Assembly (NCBI GenBank): GCA_017590115.1
Contig: JAGGNK010013114.1
Span: 434,001 to 498,000, forward strand
From: Montifringilla adamsi
Lineage: Eukaryota > Chordata > Aves > Passeriformes > Passeridae
Direction: 5' to 3'
Length of the DNA: 64,000 nucleotides
The notes beneath the pieces are model-generated. The model was not told where the DNA came from, made no database searches, and saw only the letters and a program-made list of their open reading frames with translations. Every line of letters begins with the position of its first letter. The first letter of the stretch is position 1. The position numbers and the translations under genes are program-made. Shown one piece after another: positions 57,134-64,000 of the stretch.

Positions 57134-58325
57134 AATCACAGAATGGTAGAATGCTTTGGGTTGGAAGGAACCTTTAAAGAATTTCTAGTTCTAAGCATCT
57201 GCCTTGGGCAGAGATACCCGACTCTAGATCTGGTTGCTCAAAACCCCCTCTAACCTGGCCTTGAACATTTCCACTGATGGGGAATCTACAACCTCTCTAG
57301 ACAACCCATTCCAATGTGTCACCATCCTTATTCTAAAAAAGCTCTTCCTTGCAGACAATCTAAACCTTTATTCCCTCAGTTTAAAACCATTGCTCCTTGT
57401 CCTATCACTACAGACCCATGGTAAAATGTCTTTCTCCATCTTTCCTATAGGCTGCATTTACATATATGGAAAGGCCACAAGAAGGTGTCCCCACAGTCTT
57501 TTCCAGGCTGAAAACCACCAACTCTCTCAATTTTCTCTCATAAGAGAGGATCTGATCATTTTCATGGCCCTCCTCTGGGCTCACTCCAACAAGTTCCCTT
57601 CTTTCCTTTTCTGAGGATGCCAGAGTTGGATGCAATACTCAAGGTGTGGTCTCACAACAGCAGATTAGAAGGGGAAAATCACATTCCACAACCTGCTGGC
57701 CAGTTGGCTTTTAGGTCTTCAAGCACATCATGGCAGTTCATGTCCAGTTTTTCATCCAACAGTATCCCCAACTCCTTCTCTCTGTCTGGCTGCTTTTAAT
57801 ACCTTCATCACCCAGTCTGTACTGACACTTTGCCTTGATGAACTTTCGTATATTTACATGGGCTTACTACTCCAGCCTGTCCAGTCTCTGGATGGCATCC
57901 CATCCCTCATATGTCAACCACACTACTCAGCTTGGTGTCACCTGCAAGTCGGCTGAGGGTGCTCTCAATCCCCCTGTCTACATCATCAATAAATACATTA
58001 AATAGTATTGGTTGCAGTGCAGACACCTGAGGGAGACCTCTTGATACTGGTTTCCACTTGTACATTGAACCATTGACTGTAACTCTTTGAACATCCATCC
58101 ATCCATCCATCCATCCATCCACTCATTAATCCATCCTTCCACTCATTAATCCATCCAATTCTTTATTCATCTGAAAGCTCACTCAACAAATCCATACCTC
58201 TCCAATACAGAAGTAAGAACGTTGTGCAGGACCTTATCGAAGGTCTGGGTAGATGACATTTATAGCTTTTCCTCTGTTCACTGGTGCATCATAGGAGGCT
58301 ATTAGTTAGTGAGGCAAACACATTC
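57134..58325 (-). mobile_element. CR1 LINE, about 1.2 kb antisense, longest copy in the window
   Basis: Runs from CAATCACAGAATGGTAGAAT through GGTTGCTCAAAACCCCC, GCTCCTTGTCCTATCACTAC, CTGGGCTCACTCCAACAAGT, GGTGTCACCTGCAAGTCGGC and CATCATCAATAAATACATTA to the GGTCTGGGTAGATGACATTT region of antisense CR1. The coding part has many stops. A (CCAT)n run at 58092-58121 interrupts it. Confidence 0.9.
58092..58121. repeat. (ATCC)n microsatellite inside CR1
   Basis: About seven ATCC units followed by two further ACTCATTAATCCATCC units. Confidence 0.95.
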
Positions 58326-58704
58326 AGTTAGCAGCTGAATAGAAGTGGAATGAGAAATGAGGGCACAGAAAAAAATCAATCAGCACATACACTGTCATTG
58401 CAAACATGCACTCTATTTAATTAACAAGAAGCATGCTTTCAGTCTTTGAAGGATACATGGGTTGTACTGAGTCAGTTCATGTCGAGTCACAGTGGCATGA
58501 GTATGAACAAGTCTCTACAAGTGCCACAAATGTGAGAAAAGATAATTATATCCGCACTGCAGATATTTCCTGCTGACAATCAGATTTTAAAAAAGCCGAT
58601 TGGAAAAAGTTCTCAGCAATTTCAGTTGTTTTTTTATTAAACACCATGTGAAGAGTTTACAATATAGTAAGTAGATTTTGCATTTAAATAAAATGCTGGT
58701 TTTA

Positions 58705-58746
58705 TTTATCCAAAATTAGCAAATTTTGCTAATTTTAGTGGATAAA
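58705..58746. repeat. Imperfect AT-rich palindrome
   Basis: TTTATCCAAAATTAGCAAA faces TTTTGCTAATTTTAGTGGATAAA: a 19/22-bp hairpin with almost no loop and a small bulge. Confidence 0.85.
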
Positions 58747-58960
58747 TTAAAAAAAAATCCAATCACTATGCAACTAACATTTGTGAAATTAAAAAGTGTG
58801 AGATTGATCTTTTCTGTCAAGATCTCATATTCTGTTGTATTTATGTAATGAATATACACTAATATACAAATAGATGAACTCGCCTCTTCTTAAACTGGAA
58901 CAGGAATAAAATTACTTCACTACCACTATATTCTAATAAAAAAAAAGAAAATCTTAAAAA

Positions 58961-58962
<2 letters not shown>

Positions 58963-58994
<32 letters not shown>
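58963..58994. repeat. Poly(T), 32 bases
   Basis: An uninterrupted run of 32 T follows A-rich sequence; the longest homopolymer in the window. No gene-derived sequence that would mark a processed pseudogene is next to it. Confidence 0.95.
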
Positions 58995-58997
<3 letters not shown>

Positions 58998-59167
58998 GGG
59001 ACAGAAAAGCTAAGCTAGGTTTTGACATTCAACATAGTACAGTCGAATAGGCAGAAGTTTCCATATCAAGGCCAGAAACACACTGCTGGCTCTACACCCT
59101 TGCCACAATGCAGTAGCTGACCTGTGCATGTAAGGAAGGTATTAAAACTAAAAGCATGAACTTACCC

Positions 59168-59680
59168 TGTGTGGTTTTTTCCCCCACTCTACTCTGCAGA
59201 TTTTATTAATAAAATCTTCAGGACATTTTTTGAGCCCTTTTATGAGTTTTTTAGGACTGAAAGTGTCCTGGATTAGGGCAAATCTGGCAGAAAACCTCCA
59301 AAGGGGGCCCCCCCAGAAAGCAAACCCACACAGCCCCTTCCCCCCACCGGTTCGGGAAGGATTCCTCGGAGAGAACTGGAAAGACCCTGTTTATTTAACA
59401 AGCAAAACACCCCCAGCACACAAAATGAACAATACCAGATGACAACACTTTCACCAATCTTTGTGCTGTTCAGAATAAAAGGAATGAAAGGAATGGAGAG
59501 CCAGAAATCAAAGGATTGCAGCTGGTAGGCAGTCAGCATTAAACTGTTAAGAAATGTTAGAACTATTTCCATCACCATTTCTAAGATTTTCTTTCCACAT
59601 CCAGAATACACCTGTGGAATACAGGTGCGTTTCCTTGACTCTGGGAGAAGAGGAACAGAAACCCACAGGAAACATCAGAG
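59168..59680 (-). mobile_element. Probable ERV LTR, antisense
   Basis: From TGTGTGGTTTTTTCCCCC, with TTTATT (antisense AATAAA) near 59200, to AACTGGAAAGACCCTGTTTA and GAACAATACCAGATGACAAC, a combination I recall from a common passerine LTR. A C-rich tract GGGGCCCCCCC lies within. The right end is unclear. CTTACCC occurs just left of it and again at 60052, but that spacing does not give CA termini. Confidence 0.5.
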
Positions 59681-59866
59681 TTTCACTTTGTAGCTTTGAA
59701 TATTGTATTGAGTTAACAAACACCACCCTATTTCTTTCTATTTAATTAATTTTATAAATATCTGTTTTATTAACATCAAATATGGGATTATTTCCTATTA
59801 ATTGTATGAGTCATAGGTGATGGATTTGTAAGAAATACAAAAACAATAATATATATTATACAAAAC

Positions 59867-59921
59867 CAATAAACAATAATAATACAACTATAAGGAATAG
59901 TTGTATTATTATTGTTTATTG
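59867..59921. repeat. 25-bp perfect inverted repeat, 5-nt loop
   Basis: Left arm 59867-59891 (CAATAAACAATAATAATACA, then ACTAT), loop AAGGA, right arm 59897-59921 the exact reverse complement. The sequence just outside is also partly complementary (TATAC / GTACATATA). Confidence 0.97.
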
Positions 59922-60269
59922 TGTACATATAAGGATTTTTTCTCAGAACAAATCAGATTTTGACTTCTGATACTAGACGTTTGTTTACCATAAAGAAAGT
60001 AGTAAGAGCAAAAAAAAGGCTGCTGGAATGAATTTATGTTTTTTGAGAAACCTTACCCTTCAGTTGAAGGACTGTTAATCTGAAGCAGGATGAAAGATTT
60101 GAACTGATTTTACCTTTATGGAGAGATAAAACCTAAACCCAAAAATTCTTGCCAAATGTTTTGGGAAACTCCAGTGCAGTATTTGCATTCACAGAAATTA
60201 CTATTCAATGAAATAGATGATGATGTCAGTTCAATACTTTTCCATATCTTGAGAGGCTGGACCTCCAAC

Positions 60270-60628
60270 TGTTACTGACTCTCCGCGTGTAGTGGAGACA
60301 CGAGGCTTGACTCCATTTCAGAAGGCTGATTTATTATGTTAAATATTATATTAAAATGCTACATTAAGACTACTAAAGAACAGAGAGATCAGAAGGCTAC
60401 AACAAGAACAGAACAGAATAGAATAACAAAATCCTATGACTGCTCACAGCCTTGGCACAGGTGGCCAAGGTCATCAATGGAAAACAATCCACATGGACCA
60501 ATCACAGATGCACCTGTTGCATTCCACAGCAGCAGATAGTAATTGTTTACATTTCTCTCCTGAGGCTCCTCAGCTTCTCAGGAGAGGAAAAATCCCAGCA
60601 GAGGATTTTTCATAATATCATGGCTACA
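60270..60628 (-). mobile_element. ERV solo LTR, 359 bp, with 6-bp target-site duplication
   Basis: The minus strand runs from TGTAGCCATGATATTATGAA to GTCAGTAACA. TCCAAC at 60264-60269 is repeated at 60629-60634, a perfect 6-bp duplication. TTATTATG near 60331 gives an antisense AATAA-type signal, and GGCACAGGTGGCCAAGGTCA and GCTTCTCAGGAGAGGAAAAA are typical of a common passerine LTR. No internal genes. The 6-bp duplication contrasts with the 5-bp one at 38517. Confidence 0.93.
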
Positions 60629-61235
60629 TCCAACCATCTACTTTTCTGTAACAAAAAAGAGAAAAATAACTTCTTGTATTTGTTCTATACTGCAGTGAAA
60701 GAGCGGCCTTTGTTCTGAACAGAAATTGTGTAGATAGTGTGGTTTGGACTAAAATGAAGCTTTAAAGATAATAAAAAAAATGTCATTTCACAGGGACAAA
60801 AATGTTCAACCAAATGGCATAGACAAAACCACCGAAACAGCATGGCAACCAAGTCAGAGGCACTTTAAGATGAAAAGCAGAAACTTCATTTTCTCCTTCA
60901 CTATGTTACTTAATATGTCTGAAATTAAGTAACACTTGATACCATATGGTATTATTTCATGACTCATACAGAACATTCTAAATATCAAGAAGGGATGCAT
61001 CCGATTTCAACAAAAGTTTTGAAAAGAACAAGGTTTGGGTCCAGTGTAGATACTGCTCTGTACCTGGCAGCACAGTTTGCCCTACAGATGGAATGAAATG
61101 CTTGACTCTCTGAAATTCGAGGAAATTTATTTCAGTGCAATCTAAGAACTGTGGGAAGTAAGATAACTCTATAGACAAACACATTGATCCATGGTTAAAG
61201 ATACAGCAGTTCTAAAGAACTGAATTTTGATGCAG

Positions 61236-61388
61236 TTACATGTTATTTTCTGCAAGGGACGCTTCCTTGATCTCAGGCTTAGGTGGCAAAGCCTTCTTGT
61301 GTGCTCTTGCTGAAACTCTCTCATCACCACACAGGGTTTGTTCGTCTGTACTGCCTGGGGGGATATGCTGCCCAAGCCTAGATGCTTC
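61236..61388 (-). CDS. Unidentified coding-like terminal exon
   Basis: On the minus strand a strong acceptor (CCAGCTCTTCCCCAG|GAA) opens a 50-codon frame ending in TAA: EASRLGQHIPPGSTDEQTLC, GDERVSARAHKKALPPKPEI, KEASLAENNM. Charged and proline/lysine-rich, like many disordered C-termini. I do not recognise it; it is not the USP16 C-terminus. No upstream exon was located before the window edge. Chance openness over 50 codons is not rare (roughly one in ten), so support is moderate. Confidence 0.3.
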   Translation of the reverse strand, partial: EASRLGQHIPPGSTDEQTLCGDERVSARAHKKALPPKPEIKEASLAENNM

Positions 61389-62291
61389 CTGGGGAAGAGC
61401 TGGCATACAGAAAGCAATGTTGTAGATGGTGCTGCCAATTCAGCATGAATAATGGCAAACCTTCTTCCTGTCCCGGTGCTACTTATACACACAGAAATAG
61501 CCTCAGTGTCTTGCAGACGTTTCTTAATGTCACTGGTGTCAGCATTTTCCTTTACTTAAATATAAGGCACACTTTCAAGACTTTTGTTTTGAATGTTAAG
61601 GTGCAGGGCAAATATGTTCATTAGATGTAAAATTAAATCCTCTTACTTTATAGTCTATACCTGGAAGAAAATAGATTGTATAAAATTAAAATATGTACTT
61701 GGGAACAAAGACTCCTGTGCTCTCTGCTCCAGGCAGGTATTACCTATTTAGCAAGTCACTCAGCTGTTTATGCTTCATAAATCCCATCAACAGAAAAGGC
61801 ATATTCTAGTCATTAACTCTAGAAATATACTAATAACCTACAATTAAAAAAATCCCCAAACAACCAGGGAGGATGGTTAGATAATAGGGATTTTTATGTT
61901 TATTTAAATATCAGTGAACTTTATCTTTGAAGAAATCACAGGTTTTGATTTAAAAAAATAAAAGATAAAGATATGTGTGGGTGAAGAGTCAAAGGAACCT
62001 ATCAAAAAAGGAAAAGATTAGTTCTGTCCAATATATAACCTAACAGGACACAGATGATAATATTATTCCATCTAACTGAAAATCATAACTGCATCTTAAG
62101 ATTAATGGGAAGTATTAATATTTAGCAATATATGCTCCCATCTAATACTCACTAGAGATCAATGAGCATTCAAAGAAGGAGCAAAAACTGCAATTAGAAA
62201 TAATTTGTCATTTGGATGGTGTCATTGATCAACATCAGCTTTCAGCAGTGTATTTGATTTCTATTAAAAATTATTTATTTTCTATTCTTAG

Positions 62292-62407
62292 TAAGTATCC
62301 ACAGAAAGATCCTTCAGCTCTACATTCACACTCTGTGATCACAGACCAGATGGGTTGTCCATTTCTGAGGTCCTTTCTTGACAAAATTCAGAGCATGCTT
62401 GAGAATG
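62292..62407 (+). CDS. Unidentified exon-like segment
   Basis: Acceptor TCTATTCTTAG|T and donor GAGAATG|GTGAGA bracket an open stretch reading KYPQKDPSALHSHSVITDQM then GCPFLRSFLDKIQSMLEN. The frame remains open past the donor to TGA near 62510. No family is recognised and this is weakly supported. Confidence 0.15.
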
Positions 62408-64000
62408 GTGAGAAAACAGTGTATGCTTGGTGTCCTAAAAAAATTGTATCTAAAAGTGCAGCTGCCCAATACTTCCACAACCAACAGAGAATCCCTCCTT
62501 TGTTAATCTGATATGCCAGTTTGTCTCCTTTGATTCTTCTAGGGAGCCTGGTTTGATCATGTTTCCAGATATGCCAGGTGCCTAAAGTGAGATTGAAGGT
62601 TTCTACATGAGGAAACACTGCAGCTACAACAACTAGAAAGATGTTAATGTCACTAATGCTTTTCCACTCTTTTTGGAAGAAGTCAATTTTTATAAGTAAT
62701 AATAATAATGGAAAAAATTATTTCCAGTCCTCAAGGAGTTGGAATTTTTATGCAGATTTTTCATCTTCACATTATTTATGAAGTGATGGAAAATTATGCA
62801 TTGTCTCACTGCATTATCACAAAGCATATTTGTCATCGTTTAGTTTGAATGACAAATTTGACATTTCTTTCTCTGTTATTAAGATTTAAAAAACCACAAA
62901 ACCTAAACCAAAATCAAAATAGAGAGATAAAATAATCTATGTGAAACAAGCAAAGTAGTGTAATTAGATGTACTGTTTAAGGAGACTGTATATTCATTGA
63001 AGCAACCAAGAATTTAAGCCATTAAGCATGGAAGCAATTAAGAAATTATGTTGCCTGAAGAGAATATAAATATTTTCCCATTAACCTGCCATTTCTTTAG
63101 CTGTTATTAACATCCAAAAGGATTTGGCCAAAGAAGCATAGGAGCCGTTTTGAGATCTTCAGTGTCATGGAGGAGTCTTCACAGCTGTACACCAGCAGGG
63201 GATGCCAAAAGAAATTGTAGAAGTCATCTTGTCCCATGAGCACATACCTCAAGGTATTTCATACCTTGGTCTTTGAATTCTGAAGTTAGAAGGCTGAAAA
63301 AAAGAGTATTAGTAGAAAAAAAAAATCACAGAATAATCACTACAATGTAGTGATTAGTAATCAAGATACAGTAAAACTTTGTAATGGAAGAAGCAGACTA
63401 CTTTATTGGTATGCAAGTAGTGCTCTGAAAAATTTGAAGATAATAGGACTATTCCACGTAATAAGTAGTAGGGTTATAAAAAATCCAATATGTATCGCCA
63501 CAGGAAAAATATGCTTTTATTTTTTTCTTTAAGGAAGTATCTAGGTCTGTAATTATGAGTTTAAGCCATCACAAGTATATATTAATTCATTGACATTCTC
63601 TGAGTTTGGCAATTGGTTTATAGATTGCCCTATGATTTATGATTTATCATTTATAGCATATCACTTTTAATGCATTTTTCTAATTGAAGTTCTATTTATA
63701 TACCGTGTGGTAATTAAAACAATGACTTTTATTAAATGACGTACTGGGTTGAAATGTCATTTTGCTTTATGAATTCCTCTTGACTTGTTTGTTGGTTTTA
63801 ACACACTTTTTCTTTGCAGCATTAGCATTCTGTGGTGCAGCGGCATTAAAGTAACAGAGCTAGGCAGGCATTCGACCAAAAGACTTCAGTTATGTGATGC
63901 TCAAAATTGTGAAATGTAACTGCTCAGTTCCAGCAGTAGAATTTACAATGCATTAAATTTGCATAAACCTCTTTGAATGCTGGAGTACTCAACATGGAAA

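Larger units (their letters stand above)
50456..64000. other. Intergenic region downstream of CCT8
   Basis: No identifiable gene in 13.5 kb. It contains CR1s, LTRs and a diverged repeat block (51.8-56.8 kb), each listed. The stretches 58.4-58.9, 59.7-60.2, 61.4-62.2 and 62.5-64.0 kb are AT-rich with nothing I can support except the items listed. USP16, expected to converge on CCT8 by human synteny, was looked for on the minus strand and not found. Confidence 0.6.

Noticed and set aside
57907..58122. Frame starting [10 protein letters not shown], possible repeat protein
   Set aside because: It is the translated (ATCC)n microsatellite plus antisense CR1.
58963..58994. Poly(T) as the tail of a processed pseudogene
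   Set aside because: No spliced-gene sequence precedes it on the minus strand and no target duplication is visible. Simple slippage is more likely.
59161..60058. CTTACCC at both ends as a 7-bp target duplication of a 0.9-kb element
   Set aside because: The interior would end ..GAAAC, not CA. ERV duplications are usually 4-6 bp, and a 7-base match over this distance may be chance.

Overview
This is vertebrate nuclear DNA, very probably from a songbird (passerine). Small intron-containing genes sit in AT-rich sequence. Nearly all recognisable interspersed repeats are CR1 LINE 3' ends and endogenous-retrovirus (ERV) solo LTRs of types I associate with passerines. No SINE family is evident. There are no bacterial-type operons, CRISPR arrays or phage genes.

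Layout. (1) Positions 1-22.7 kb carry the minus-strand gene MAP3K7CL (TAK1-like, C21orf7). Four coding exons are visible at 22659-22723, 19875-19983, 11840-11898 and 3371-3486; the last exon(s) lie beyond the left edge. The first of these encodes 21 residues that align with a MAP3K7/TAK1 exon missing from the short human isoform. (2) From 22.7 to 39.4 kb is upstream DNA rich in CR1s and LTRs, including a 606-bp solo LTR with a perfect 5-bp target duplication nested in a CR1 just upstream of the next gene. (3) A CpG island with a 17-base N gap (39.4-40.2 kb) is the promoter of CCT8, plus strand, 39749-50294. CCT8 encodes the theta subunit of the cytosolic chaperonin TRiC/CCT. All exons can be placed to the base: 14 common exons (523 residues) plus two alternative, homologous last coding exons, giving 548 or 553 residues. 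Intron 4 starts with GC instead of GT. (4) From 50.5 to 64 kb is intergenic DNA with CR1s, LTRs, an unusual block of diverged direct and inverted repeats (about 51.8-56.8 kb), a 25-bp perfect hairpin, and exon-like open segments of unknown identity.

The divergent MAP3K7CL/CCT8 pair matches the gene order of human 21q21.3. The expected convergent neighbour downstream of CCT8, USP16, is not recognisable in the remaining 13.5 kb.

The two genes are not a functional pathway. CCT8 is a housekeeping ATP-driven chaperonin subunit; MAP3K7CL is a small coiled-coil paralogue of the C-terminal, TAB2/3-binding part of the kinase TAK1. The strongest candidates for something new are the duplicated CCT8 last exon, the TAK1-derived extra exon in MAP3K7CL, and an unidentified two-exon coding-like unit antisense inside MAP3K7CL (8052-9034). 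All calls come from reading the sequence and remembered family sequences; no database search was run.
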